From JARRQJ01 sp037381915 (GTDB lineage: Bacteria; Pseudomonadota; Gammaproteobacteria; DRLM01), in NCBI GenBank assembly GCA_037381915.1, contig JARRQJ010000016.1, forward strand, positions 11,310 through 75,309: a stretch of DNA of 64,000 bases, in the 5' to 3' direction. The stretch's first letter is position 1. Each line of letters begins with the position of its first letter. The translations under genes were made by a program, and so were the position numbers. Below the pieces are notes generated by a model. That model worked only from the letters and a program-made list of their open reading frames with translations. It was not told the DNA's origin and made no database searches. Of the stretch, positions 28,480-36,995 are shown piece after piece.

Positions 28480-28509
28480 TTGCGACCTGCATCCGATAGC
28501 TTGTATACA
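28480..28509 (+). promoter_or_regulatory. candidate promoter for the PilZ gene
   Basis: TTGCGA (28480-28485), an 18-base spacer and TATACA (28504-28509) lie 25-30 bases before the PilZ start codons. The spacing is acceptable and the hexamers are 4/6 and 5/6 matches to sigma-70. Confidence 0.45.
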
Positions 28510-28534
28510 CTCACGAGGGACGAGCGCTCGGAAA

Positions 28535-28954
28535 ATGGGACGCATGCATATGGAAGACAATGAGGAACAAGCGGAAAGGCGCGTCTTTTCGCGCATCCCG
28601 TTTACCGGCAAGGTTACGGTTGCACAAGATCAAACCCAATGGGTCACCGAGCTGCTGGATATCTCCATGAAGGGGATCCTGGTTTCCCGCCCCCAAACCT
28701 GGCTGAGCCAGTCCGGCAATGACTTCCACCTCAAGCTCAGTCTGGACGACCGTAACCAGTACACCATCGCCATGGACGCGTCATTGGTGCACACCAGCGA
28801 CGAGTGCCTGGGATTCTGCTGCGATCATATCGATCTGGAGAGCATGACCCACCTGCGCCGCCTGTTAGAACTCAATGTCGGTGACGAAGACCGCATCAAT
28901 CGCGAATTGTCCGCCCTGGTCCACATGCACGGCTACCATTCCCGCAAAGGCTGA
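28535..28954 (+). CDS. PilZ-domain protein, likely c-di-GMP receptor
   Basis: A protein of about 135 residues consisting of one PilZ domain. The c-di-GMP-binding signature is present: RRVFSRIPF (RxxxR) near residue 16 and DISMKGILVSRP (DxSxxG) near residue 43. Family knowledge: such proteins alter motility, secretion or polysaccharide synthesis when c-di-GMP binds. Three in-frame ATGs (28535, 28544, 28550) could be the start. It is monocistronic and converges on radA with a 10-base gap. Confidence 0.85.
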   Translation: MGRMHMEDNEEQAERRVFSRIPFTGKVTVAQDQTQWVTELLDISMKGILVSRPQTWLSQSGNDFHLKLSLDDRNQYTIAMDASLVHTSDECLGFCCDHIDLESMTHLRRLLELNVGDEDRINRELSALVHMHGYHSRKG

Positions 28955-28964
28955 TCCCCTACAC

Positions 28965-30335
28965 CTAGAGAGCTTCGACGGCCTCACTCAAGCGCCTGAC
29001 GGCAACGACCTCCATATCCGCGACCGGTTGTTTAGGGGCATTCCCCTGGGGAACGATGGCGCGCTTGTAACCGTGTTTCGCCGCCTCGCGCAGCCGGTCG
29101 ACCCCACCTTGCACCGGACGGATTTCGCCGGCCAAACCCACTTCCCCGAACACCACTAAATCTCCCGGCAGGGGACGGTCACGCAGACTCGACAGCGCCG
29201 CCAACAACACCGCCAGATCCGCGCCGGTCTCGGTGATGCGCACACCGCCCACCACATTAACGAACACATCCTGATCGTACATGGCGATCCCAGCGTGGCG
29301 CTGCAACACCGCCAGCAGCATGGATAAGCGATTCTGATCCAAGCCCACCGTCACCCGCCGCGGATTGGACAAATGGCTTTCCGCCACCAGGATCTGCACC
29401 TCCACCAGCAGAGGCCGCGTCCCTTCGCGCGTCACCATGATCACGCTGCCCGCCACCGCCTGATCGTGGCGTGACAGAAAGATCGCCGAGGGGTTGCTGA
29501 CCTCCTTGAGCCCCCTGTCGCCCATGGCGAACACGCCCAATTCATTGACGGCGCCGAAACGGTTCTTGATGGCACGCACCACGCGAAATGGCGTCCCGGT
29601 ATCGCCTTCGAAATACAACACCGTATCCACCATGTGCTCCAGCACCCGCGGCCCCGCCAGGGTGCCCTCCTTGGTGACATGCCCCACCAAGAACAAGGCG
29701 GTACCGCTCTGCTTGGCGAATCGCACCAGTTGCGCGGCGCTCTCCCGCACCTGCGCCACGCTGCCCGGTGCCGATTGCAGGAACTCGGTAAACAGGGTCT
29801 GGATGGAATCGATGACCATCACTCGCGGCCGCTCCTGCGCGGCGTGAACCAGGATGGGTTCCACCTGGGTATCGGCGAGCAACCGCAGGCTTCCCGCCGG
29901 CAGATGCATGCGCCGCGCCCGCAGGCTCACCTGCTCCAAGGATTCTTCACCGGTCACATACAAGGCGGGCAGTTCGGCGCTGAGCGTCGCCAGCGTCTGC
30001 AGCAATAGCGTCGATTTTCCCACCCCCGGATCGCCACCGATCAATACCACCGATCCCAATACCAGGCCGCCGCCCAACACCCGGTCCAGTTCTCCCAAAC
30101 CGGTGGGCACGCGGATATCACGGCTGGGTTCCACCTCCGCCAGCGATCGCACCACCGCCTCGCCCAGGGCCAGGCCGGCATACCCGCTCAAACGCGCCGC
30201 CCGCCCGCGCGGCGTCACCGGCGCCACGCCCTCCACCAGGGTATTCCACGCCCCGCACTCCGGACACTGTCCGGCCCACTTGGGCGCCTCGGCGCCGCAT
30301 TCGTTGCAGCGGTAGATCGTCTTGGGCTTGGCCAT
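28965..30335 (-). CDS. radA: DNA repair protein RadA
   Basis: A 456-residue RecA-like branch-migration factor. It begins with the zinc motif CNECGAEAPKWAGQCPECG, then the Walker A GGDPGVGKST, the RadA-specific KNRFG motif and a C-terminal Lon-like domain (from about residue 290, VNVVGGVRITETGADL). The ATG at 30335 (MAKPKTIYRCNEC) is chosen over the longer frame because the zinc motif is normally at the very N-terminus. Confidence 0.95.
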   Translation of the reverse strand: MAKPKTIYRCNECGAEAPKWAGQCPECGAWNTLVEGVAPVTPRGRAARLSGYAGLALGEAVVRSLAEVEPSRDIRVPTGLGELDRVLGGGLVLGSVVLIGGDPGVGKSTLLLQTLATLSAELPALYVTGEESLEQVSLRARRMHLPAGSLRLLADTQVEPILVHAAQERPRVMVIDSIQTLFTEFLQSAPGSVAQVRESAAQLVRFAKQSGTALFLVGHVTKEGTLAGPRVLEHMVDTVLYFEGDTGTPFRVVRAIKNRFGAVNELGVFAMGDRGLKEVSNPSAIFLSRHDQAVAGSVIMVTREGTRPLLVEVQILVAESHLSNPRRVTVGLDQNRLSMLLAVLQRHAGIAMYDQDVFVNVVGGVRITETGADLAVLLAALSSLRDRPLPGDLVVFGEVGLAGEIRPVQGGVDRLREAAKHGYKRAIVPQGNAPKQPVADMEVVAVRRLSEAVEAL

Positions 30336-30545
30336 ACGGTATTTAACCACAAACTCGCATGGCCCACGGCGATATTGAATTGAATCGCGGCCCCGTCCGC
30401 GCGCACGCAATCCTCTTCTTCAAGTGAGCGAATAACACGGGCCTGCGTGGCGGCACGGGGTGCTGCCCGAATATTGGTGATCGCTCAGGGGGATGACTTA
30501 TCTGTTGACCAATGACAACCGAGAAAACCCGTTTAAGAACACCCG

Positions 30546-32642
30546 CTATACAATACGCATTCCAAACGGCAATCTCCGCAGTCGTTTTCCGGTAGCGGCA
30601 AAGATCGCGTTCCCCACCGCGGGCGCGAGCGGCGGCACCGCGGGTTCACCCACGCCGCTGGGCGGATGCGCGCTGGGTATGATATGCACCTCAACGTCCG
30701 GCATTTCGGCTAAGCTCAGCAACGGATAATCGTTGTAATTGCTTTGCACAACCCGGCCGTCCATCAAGGTAATCTCGCCGCGCAAGGCGGCTGTGAGCGC
30801 GAAGGCTACTGCCCCTTCCATTTGCGCCACTACGCCGTCGGGATTAATGACGCGGCCACAATCGATGGCCACCACCACGCGCCGTACCTTGAGATCGCCC
30901 CGCGACGACAATTCCACCTCCGCCACTTCCGCGACCCAGCTGGAGAACGAAAAATACACGGCGATGCCGCGGCCGCGGTTCTTTGGCAGCGGACCACCCC
31001 AGCCCGCCTTTTCCGCGGCCAGGTCCAAGACACCGCGATGGCGCGACGCCGTACCGAGCAATCCGTGGCGGAATTCATAGGGGTCGGCAGCTGCGGCATG
31101 GGCCAGTTCATCGATGAAGCTTTCAACCACGAAGGCATTTTGCGAGGCGCCCACCGAGCGCCACGGGCCGGTTGGCACTCCCGGGTCGACTACCGCTTGT
31201 TCGACGCGCAGGTTCGGTATCGCATAAGGGATATCGACGCCGCCCAAGGCCAAGCGCGGCCCGACGATACGTTGCAGCCATGCGCTGGGCCGGCCCTTTG
31301 CGTCGATGCCGCCCTGCAGGCGCGTCAGATTCGCCGGTCGGTAATGATCATGCTGCAGGTCGTCGCCGATGGTCCATAGCAAGTGTACGGGCGCGCCGAC
31401 CGCCATGGCGATCTGTACCGCCTCGGTGACGAAGTCCTGATTGAGGCGCCGGCCGAAGCCGCCGCCGATGAAGGTGGTATGAATATGCACCGCGTCCTGC
31501 GCTAGCCCGGTAAGACGCACCGCCTCTGCCTGCGCGCCTCCCTGGGCTTGGGTCGGCACCCACACGTCGCAACGCGTCTCGCCCAGGCGCACCGTGCAGT
31601 TCATGGGCTCCATAGGGGCATGCGCCAGATACGGTGTTTCGTATTCCGCCTCGAGACGTTGCGCCGCCTGAGCGAGCCCGACCTCGAGCTTACCAACGGA
31701 ACGCTGTTCGCTGCCGGGTTTGGCGGCCGCCTGGGTGAATCCCTGACGGATGGCGGCATTGGTGAGAGCGGCCATTGCCCCTCTCTCCCAACTTGGATTT
31801 AAGCGCTCGCGGCCGAGCGACGCCGACCAGAAATCATCCGCCACCACGGCCACGCCGCTGTCGATCTTCACCACGTGCCGGACCCCCGACACCTGCCGCG
31901 CAGCATCGGCGTCATATGATTTCGGCGTCCCGCCGAACACCGGGCAGCGCGCCACTACCGCCGTGAGCATGCCGGGGAGCTGGACATCGATGCCGAACAC
32001 CGCACTACCGTTCACCTTCGCATGAATATCGAGCGCAGTGGTCGACCGGCCGATGATGCGAAATTGCCTCGGGTCCTTGAGTTTGACGGACTTCGGCACC
32101 GGCAGCCGGGCGGCCCGTTCCGCCAGCGCGCCATAGCTGAGACGTTGTTTGCCGTCGGGATGAATCACCGCGCCGGCCGCGGCCCGGCAGGCAACGTGTG
32201 GAACGCCCCAACTCTGCGCCGCCGCGGCGATCAACATCTCCCGCGCCGTCGCCCCCGCCTCGCGTAAAGGCTCCCAGCCATTGCGGATACTGGTGCTGCC
32301 GCCGGTGGATTGCGCGCCGGAGATGCGGTTTACATAGGCGGGTGCCGCCGGCGCGAATTCGGTGCTCACCTTGTCCAACGGCACTTCGAGTTCTTCCGCC
32401 ACTAACATGGCCAGCGAGGTCAGCACCCCCTGCCCCATTTCGGAGCGATCGATGATGACCGTAATGCGGTCGTCGCTGCCGATGCGTACCCAGGCGTTGG
32501 GTGCGAAGCGTGCCGTCGCCGCGGGCGGTTCAGCCTCCGCTGCCTCTGATGCGACCACCCGCACCCCCAGCAACAGGCCGCCCCCCAGCGCCGCACCGAT
32601 TTTCAGAAGGCCGCGCCGCGTGGCATCAATCTCTTCAACCAT
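30546..32642 (-). CDS. molybdenum hydroxylase large subunit (xanthine dehydrogenase family, IorB-like)
   Basis: About 698 residues. It begins with a twin-arginine signal, TRRGLLKIGAALGGG, indicating periplasmic export of the folded enzyme. The molybdopterin-binding segments FIGGGFGRRLNQDF and GPWRSVGASQNAF are present, and the catalytic Glu is in SGVGEPAVPPLAPAVGNAI. This fits the IorB-type group (isoquinoline oxidoreductase, aldehyde oxidases); the substrate is unknown. Its start overlaps the end of the iron-sulfur subunit gene by eight bases. No cytochrome c subunit or XdhC-like maturation gene is adjacent. Confidence 0.88.
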   Translation of the reverse strand: MVEEIDATRRGLLKIGAALGGGLLLGVRVVASEAAEAEPPAATARFAPNAWVRIGSDDRITVIIDRSEMGQGVLTSLAMLVAEELEVPLDKVSTEFAPAAPAYVNRISGAQSTGGSTSIRNGWEPLREAGATAREMLIAAAAQSWGVPHVACRAAAGAVIHPDGKQRLSYGALAERAARLPVPKSVKLKDPRQFRIIGRSTTALDIHAKVNGSAVFGIDVQLPGMLTAVVARCPVFGGTPKSYDADAARQVSGVRHVVKIDSGVAVVADDFWSASLGRERLNPSWERGAMAALTNAAIRQGFTQAAAKPGSEQRSVGKLEVGLAQAAQRLEAEYETPYLAHAPMEPMNCTVRLGETRCDVWVPTQAQGGAQAEAVRLTGLAQDAVHIHTTFIGGGFGRRLNQDFVTEAVQIAMAVGAPVHLLWTIGDDLQHDHYRPANLTRLQGGIDAKGRPSAWLQRIVGPRLALGGVDIPYAIPNLRVEQAVVDPGVPTGPWRSVGASQNAFVVESFIDELAHAAAADPYEFRHGLLGTASRHRGVLDLAAEKAGWGGPLPKNRGRGIAVYFSFSSWVAEVAEVELSSRGDLKVRRVVVAIDCGRVINPDGVVAQMEGAVAFALTAALRGEITLMDGRVVQSNYNDYPLLSLAEMPDVEVHIIPSAHPPSGVGEPAVPPLAPAVGNAIFAATGKRLRRLPFGMRIV

Positions 32643-33126
32643 GACGCGGGCCTCCGGAAAAACCAGCTTGGGAACGCAGGCTGTGCGCGGCGCGCCGAAC
32701 GGCGCGGCGGATTCGCAAGTAGGTGCCGCAGCGGCACAATACACCGGACATGGCGGCATCGATATCCGCATCCGACGGTTGGGGCGTTTGCTGCAACAGC
32801 GCGGCCGCCGTCATGATCTGGCCCGGCTGGCAATAACCGCACTGCGGCACCCGCTCGGCAAGCCACGCCTGCACCACGGGATGCCGCGGATCCTGCGTCA
32901 GGCCCTCGATGGTGGTCACCTCCGCATCACCCAGCCTGGAAACGGGGAAAATACACGACCGCACCGGGCGATGGTCGACCAGTACCGTACATACTCCGCA
33001 CAAGCCGATCCCGCAGCTGTATTTGGTGCCCTTCAAACCGACATCATCACGCAACACCCACAACAAGGGTTTGTCGACGGCGACACTGAGCTTAAGTTCT
33101 TGACCGTTAATCCGGATCGATACCAT
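32635..33126 (-). CDS. molybdenum hydroxylase [2Fe-2S] subunit (IorA-like)
   Basis: A 163-residue ferredoxin-like subunit with two [2Fe-2S] sites: the plant-type cluster in KYSCGIGLCGVCTVLVD plus the Cys of VRSC, and the helical-domain cluster in QCGYCQPGQIM with LCRCGTYLRI. It transfers electrons from the molybdenum subunit. There is no export signal, as usual: it is carried out with its Tat-bearing partner. GGGGGTGTCAC precedes the ATG. It is the first gene of a two-gene operon. Confidence 0.9.
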   Translation of the reverse strand: MVSIRINGQELKLSVAVDKPLLWVLRDDVGLKGTKYSCGIGLCGVCTVLVDHRPVRSCIFPVSRLGDAEVTTIEGLTQDPRHPVVQAWLAERVPQCGYCQPGQIMTAAALLQQTPQPSDADIDAAMSGVLCRCGTYLRIRRAVRRAAHSLRSQAGFSGGPRHG

Positions 33127-33252
33127 GTGACACCCCCATCGAGCGCGGATAGGTATTAGGCATCCGAAATATGTTCTTGTTCACCATCGGGAACGGCTGA
33201 TCAACGCCCTCTGGTCAATTTTCGCGTCTGCTATGTATATCCCTAGGCTGGT

Positions 33253-33280
33253 GTCTTGTTACGGTGGGCGCGAACAAGAC
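33253..33280. repeat. inverted repeat, 8-bp arms
   Basis: GTCTTGTT and AACAAGAC pair perfectly around a 12-base loop, about 130 bases upstream of the iron-sulfur subunit start. It could be an operator for the molybdenum hydroxylase operon or an RNA hairpin. Confidence 0.5.
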
Positions 33281-33303
33281 AAGATTTCTCACAGGTGCGC
33301 GAC

Positions 33304-33332
33304 AATAACGAACCAATTAAAGCCTCGTTATT
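33304..33332. repeat. inverted repeat, 8-bp arms
   Basis: AATAACGA and TCGTTATT pair perfectly around a 13-base AT-rich loop. The AT content and spacing resemble a repressor operator more than a terminator. TTATTAGTATAG beside it could hold a -10 element reading rightward. Confidence 0.45.
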
Positions 33333-33415
33333 AGTATAGATCACGCCCTGACAGCGAGACCTCATCGCTGGGCACAACACCGGAAGTCTTTGTAAGGCTT
33401 GCCAACTTATCTATG

Positions 33416-33435
33416 CCGACGCTCGACAGCGTCGG
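33416..33435. repeat. GC-rich hairpin, 8-bp stem and tetraloop
   Basis: CCGACGCT-CGAC-AGCGTCGG is a perfect, stable stem-loop 120 bases beyond the stop of the minus-strand membrane protein gene. No U-tract follows on either strand, so a factor-independent terminator is not supported. Confidence 0.45.
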
Positions 33436-33558
33436 ATATCCTGAGGGAATGAATGAGTCCGGCTTGGCCCGCAACGCGCGCGATCCGGTTCGGCGGGCAA
33501 CGATGCCTCTCGATTGCCGTGTGTCGGGGCTGGCCCCGGCCGTGCTGTGCAGCCGCGC

Positions 33559-34146
33559 TCAGATTCCCGCCTTCGCCAAGTTGCTCTCGAAAGCGTCGGC
33601 GGCATCGTCGCTGATGGACCGCCCTCCGCCGCTCTCCAGCGCCGCGTACAACTGATGGACGACCTTGGCATAGTCCTCCGGTTCCAGTTTCGCGAACGAA
33701 CACTCCCGCGACGACTCGAGAACGTGCTTTACCACTTTGTCGTCCGGAAACAACTCGGTAAGGATGGGCTCATAGCGCCACAACATCCCTGTTTGCCCCT
33801 CCACCACGTCCATGTGCTCGAAGATATCCTTGGCGACCCTGAATTCACGGCGATTGCCGTTGAGCATATAAGCGAAAGCCCCGAACACGGAGGATGGCAC
33901 CATGAAGACCCACACGAATTTGGAGAGGGTCTCGGAATCGGTCTTACCGGTCTTCCAAGCGAAATAGGCCAGACCGAATCCTACCCCATAGATGATCGCC
34001 GCCACTGCGACCCCGACCAGTTTGGCACGGTGCTTCAAGGGCGTGACCCGCTTCTTGTAATCCAGACGCGATAAATCGAAGGTGTCTTCTAAATGGCGTA
34101 GTATCTGTTTTCTGATTTGTCTTTGGCTCTTGCCTCTGGCCGTCAT
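33559..34146 (-). CDS. two-helix membrane protein, unknown function
   Basis: A 195-residue protein: a basic N-terminal 40 residues (MTARGKSQRQIRKQILRHLE...), two membrane helices (about residues 45-65 and 77-95), then a soluble acidic C-terminal half with CSFAKLEPEDYAKVVHQLYA. I do not recognise a family. It follows the PilZ gene by 23 bases, in the same direction, so it may share its transcript. Confidence 0.7.
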   Translation of the reverse strand: MTARGKSQRQIRKQILRHLEDTFDLSRLDYKKRVTPLKHRAKLVGVAVAAIIYGVGFGLAYFAWKTGKTDSETLSKFVWVFMVPSSVFGAFAYMLNGNRREFRVAKDIFEHMDVVEGQTGMLWRYEPILTELFPDDKVVKHVLESSRECSFAKLEPEDYAKVVHQLYAALESGGGRSISDDAADAFESNLAKAGI

Positions 34147-34169
34147 GCTGCCCTACCCAAGCTGCCCCC

Positions 34170-34592
34170 TCATTCTTCCGTCATCAATTCGGGAAACGAG
34201 CCGGCATACTTTTTGATCCATTCGATCGCCGCCTCCTCACTGGTGAGTTGACGGTGTTCCTGTTCAAATACTTCGTTTTTGTATTCCTCGATGTGGCAAA
34301 TCTGCTCGACCATACGGGTACGAAAGGCCTCCTCCTTATCCCGAAAGACCACACCCACCTCGTAAGCCTCCCCCTGTTTCATGCACCACACCACCTGACC
34401 GCTAACCTGGACGGTCTCTCTTAACAGTGGAATCCGGATGCTGATCCGCACGCCGGCCTCCAGTCTGTTCGTGGAATGGAAGGACAAGCCGCCCAAGCTG
34501 ACGTTGTTCAGATACTCGCTCTGCGCGTCCGGAACATCGGCGACCTTCACTTCGAGGGGGATGCTGGACGGATGCCGGATGTACTCGCGCAT
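34170..34592 (-). CDS. PilZ-domain protein
   Basis: About 140 residues. A PilZ-like fold is suggested by YIRHPSSIPLEVKV (an RxxS-type N-terminal motif, weaker than the usual RxxxR) and NNVSLGGLSFHS (a [D/N]xSxxG motif). The C-terminal 40 residues are helical and acidic. ATG 34592 has AAGGAAGG upstream; the longer frame is unconserved. Loss of the second Arg of the motif leaves c-di-GMP binding uncertain. It lies between an ABC exporter and a membrane protein, perhaps linking them to c-di-GMP. Confidence 0.75.
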   Translation of the reverse strand: MREYIRHPSSIPLEVKVADVPDAQSEYLNNVSLGGLSFHSTNRLEAGVRISIRIPLLRETVQVSGQVVWCMKQGEAYEVGVVFRDKEEAFRTRMVEQICHIEEYKNEVFEQEHRQLTSEEAAIEWIKKYAGSFPELMTEE

Positions 34593-34679
34593 GACGCACC
34601 TTCCTTCCATGCCTGGAGACGCCGTGGCGCCACTGTGCCTCAACCGCCTCGTCTTCTCGGGAGCGCTGGCGATTCGGCG

Positions 34680-35441
34680 TTACTGCCGCAACTTGTAACC
34701 GCTCTTGAGCAATCCCAGGGAGATCAATGTCAACCCTGCCAACACGCTTAATACTACCGCAAAACTCCAGGACGGCGCCACGTCTGACACCCCGAAAAAG
34801 CCGTAACGGAAGCCGTCTATCATGTAAAAAAACGGGTTGAAATGGGAAACGCCCTGCCAAAACGGCGGCAGGGAATGGATGGAATAAAACACGCCGCTCA
34901 AAAAGGACATGGGCAGGATCACGAAGTTCTGGAAGCCGGCGATCTGATCGAATTTTTCCGCCCAAATCCCCGCGATGACCCCCAAACTGCCCAAAACCGC
35001 ACTGTTCAACAACGCGAATCCCAACAACACTATGAGGTTATGCACCGGCAGGCCGACGAAAATGACCGCCACCAGGCCCACGCCGATCCCCACGGTAATG
35101 CCGCGCACGACAGCTGCCAGGACAAAGGCCACAAAGAATTCCAGATAGGAAATCGGCGTGAGCAGCACGAAAATAATATTGCCGCTAACCTTGGATTGAA
35201 TCAGGCTGGATGAACTGTTGGCAAAGGCGTTTTGGATAATGGACATCATCATCAGGCCGGGGATGAGAAACGCGGTATAACTGACCCCGGGATACACTTG
35301 CACATGTTCTTCCAGAACATGCGCGAATACCAATAGATACAGCAGTGAGGTGACGACCGGTGCCAGCAGGGTCTGTAACCACACCTTGTAAAACCGCAAT
35401 ACTTCCTTATAAAACAGTGTACCGAGACTGCGTAGATTCAT
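34680..35441 (-). CDS. ABC-2 type transporter permease (YadH-like)
   Basis: A 253-residue permease with six membrane helices and the ABC-2 topology; the central QSKVSGNIIFVLLTPISYLEF and LPMSFLSGVFYSIHSLPPFW segments are typical of the YadH/NodJ group. With the ATPase encoded 35 bases upstream it forms an exporter of hydrophobic or polysaccharide-like substrates; the cargo is unknown. Confidence 0.9.
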   Translation of the reverse strand: MNLRSLGTLFYKEVLRFYKVWLQTLLAPVVTSLLYLLVFAHVLEEHVQVYPGVSYTAFLIPGLMMMSIIQNAFANSSSSLIQSKVSGNIIFVLLTPISYLEFFVAFVLAAVVRGITVGIGVGLVAVIFVGLPVHNLIVLLGFALLNSAVLGSLGVIAGIWAEKFDQIAGFQNFVILPMSFLSGVFYSIHSLPPFWQGVSHFNPFFYMIDGFRYGFFGVSDVAPSWSFAVVLSVLAGLTLISLGLLKSGYKLRQ

Positions 35442-35476
35442 GCCGACCTGTTCTTGTTTGGTAATGCCTCCACGGC

Positions 35477-36421
35477 CTATCGGGGAGAGTTGGGAATGGA
35501 GTCATGCCGGCGGCGCATTAATTCCACGAAGACATCCTCGAGATCCGCCTGTTCGGTCTTGAGATCCGCCACCGTGGCACCCGTCGCCCTCAGGCTGTCC
35601 AGCACGGCCATGATGGACTCTTCGGCTTTGTCGATCTGAAATTCGATCTTGACCCCGTCCTGCGTCAGGACCTTGTCGGCAAGCTGCGCGGGCAGGGCCG
35701 CGAGCGGCTCTGTCAATGTCACCGCCAGTTTGCAGCGTGCGCCGCTGACCTTACGCAACAGTGCGTCCTTCTCGTCCAAGGCCACCAGCTCGCCGTGATT
35801 GATAATGGCGATCCGCTCGCACAGGGCCTCCGCCTCCTCCAGATAGTGGGTAGTCAATACGATGGTATGGCCCTCGTTGTGCAAGCGTTTGACGAAGATC
35901 CACAAAGACCGGCGCAATTCCACATCGACGCCCGCAGTAGGTTCATCCAACACCACCACCTCCGGCTTGTGCACCAGGGCCTGGGCGATCAATACCCGCC
36001 GTTTCATGCCGCCGGACAGGGCGCGCATATTGGTATCTGCCTTGGACGCCAGTTGCAAAGCGGCCAACAGTTCATCGATCCACGGATCGATGTCACGGCC
36101 CAGACCGTAATAACCGGCCTGGATGCGCAGCAACTCCCGCACGGTAAAGAAGGGATCGAATACCAATTCCTGGGGAACGACACCGAGTTGAAGACGCGCC
36201 CGGCGATACTCGGCAACCACGTCGTGTCCCAACACCGTCACCTCGCCTGCGTCAGCGCGGATCAGACCGGCGATAATATTGATCAGGGTGGACTTGCCGG
36301 CGCCGTTGGGGCCCAGCAAGCCAAAGAAATCGCCGCGACCGATATTGAGATCCAGGCCCTTAAGGGCGTGCACGGAGCCATAATGCTTATGTACCCCCTT
36401 CACCGCGATGGCCGTATCCAT
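35477..36421 (-). CDS. ABC transporter ATP-binding protein (YadG-like)
   Basis: About 314 residues: a full nucleotide-binding domain with Walker A GPNGAGKST, signature ALSGGMKRR and Walker B VVVLDEPTAGVD, followed by a C-terminal extension of about 90 residues as in YadG/CcmA-type exporters. ATG 36421 (MDTAIAVKGVHKHYGSV) is the natural start. It is coupled to the downstream permease gene. Confidence 0.92.
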   Translation of the reverse strand: MDTAIAVKGVHKHYGSVHALKGLDLNIGRGDFFGLLGPNGAGKSTLINIIAGLIRADAGEVTVLGHDVVAEYRRARLQLGVVPQELVFDPFFTVRELLRIQAGYYGLGRDIDPWIDELLAALQLASKADTNMRALSGGMKRRVLIAQALVHKPEVVVLDEPTAGVDVELRRSLWIFVKRLHNEGHTIVLTTHYLEEAEALCERIAIINHGELVALDEKDALLRKVSGARCKLAVTLTEPLAALPAQLADKVLTQDGVKIEFQIDKAEESIMAVLDSLRATGATVADLKTEQADLEDVFVELMRRRHDSIPNSPR

Positions 36422-36434
36422 AATCAAGCCTTTG

Positions 36435-36995
36435 CTATCGGGAACGGGCGGCGGGCAGCACGGACAGCCAACGTCGCACTTCTCCCAGCATGTCATCGGC
36501 GGCTTGATACGCGGACAGGCTCATCAGGTCGGGGTACTCCATTCGCAATTGCAGGAAATTGCCCACATTCACGGCGCGCGCCTCAACACCGCTGCGATAA
36601 ATTCCCAGGACGGGTTTGCCGGCATGGATAAAGCGCATCACGTTGACACCTGAACCGAAGCCGGCCTCGTCCAGACAAAATATCCCGGCGCGTGCCTCTT
36701 CCCGAAAACGGCGATCCCGTTCGAGAAAAAAGGCGGTGATCCGTTCATTGTCGTCGCAATCCCCCGCTTGCCGGACGCGCCATTCCGGCCAGTCTCGGTC
36801 GTAGTTTTCGATGGGGTCACAAATCTGCCGCGCCAAGTCCGCCGTGCTCAGTTCCGGGAATTGCCGCCGGTAATAGCGAAAGCGGGTATCGTAGCCAATA
36901 CCGCCTTCCTCCAGCGATAGGATCACCGCGGTCTTGACGTCCCAGGTCGCAGCCGTGGCATACATCCCTTTGCCACCCACATAACACGCGATCAT
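36435..36995 (-). CDS. unknown protein encoded after aroE
   Basis: A 186-residue soluble protein I do not recognise with confidence. ATG 36995 overlaps the aroE stop (ATGA), so it is coupled to aroE; the frame upstream of it lies inside aroE. The C-terminal half, GVNVMRFIHAGKPVLGIYRS followed by NVGNFLQLRMEYP, is reminiscent of nucleoside 2-deoxyribosyltransferase-like Rossmann folds, where a gKPv strand follows the active-site loop, but the match is weak. It is intact and lies 14 bases before the ABC ATPase start. Confidence 0.7.
   Translation of the reverse strand: MIACYVGGKGMYATAATWDVKTAVILSLEEGGIGYDTRFRYYRRQFPELSTADLARQICDPIENYDRDWPEWRVRQAGDCDDNERITAFFLERDRRFREEARAGIFCLDEAGFGSGVNVMRFIHAGKPVLGIYRSGVEARAVNVGNFLQLRMEYPDLMSLSAYQAADDMLGEVRRWLSVLPAARSR

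Larger units (their letters stand above)
33127..33558. other. gene-free stretch with three perfect inverted repeats
   Basis: No supportable gene. The stretch carries three perfect inverted repeats (listed separately) in about 190 bases. Short ORFs at 33407-33703 on either strand have no ribosome binding site and no recognisable content. The 5' end of the molybdenum hydroxylase operon must have its promoter here, but no strong -35/-10 pair stands out. Confidence 0.5.

Noticed and set aside
33240..33440. Moco riboswitch upstream of the molybdenum hydroxylase
   Set aside because: I could not match the known motif, and the three hairpins are too far from the start codon for a confident call.
33407..33703. 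Short ORFs on both strands
   Set aside because: They overlap the end of the two-helix membrane protein gene and hairpins; no start signal or recognisable content.
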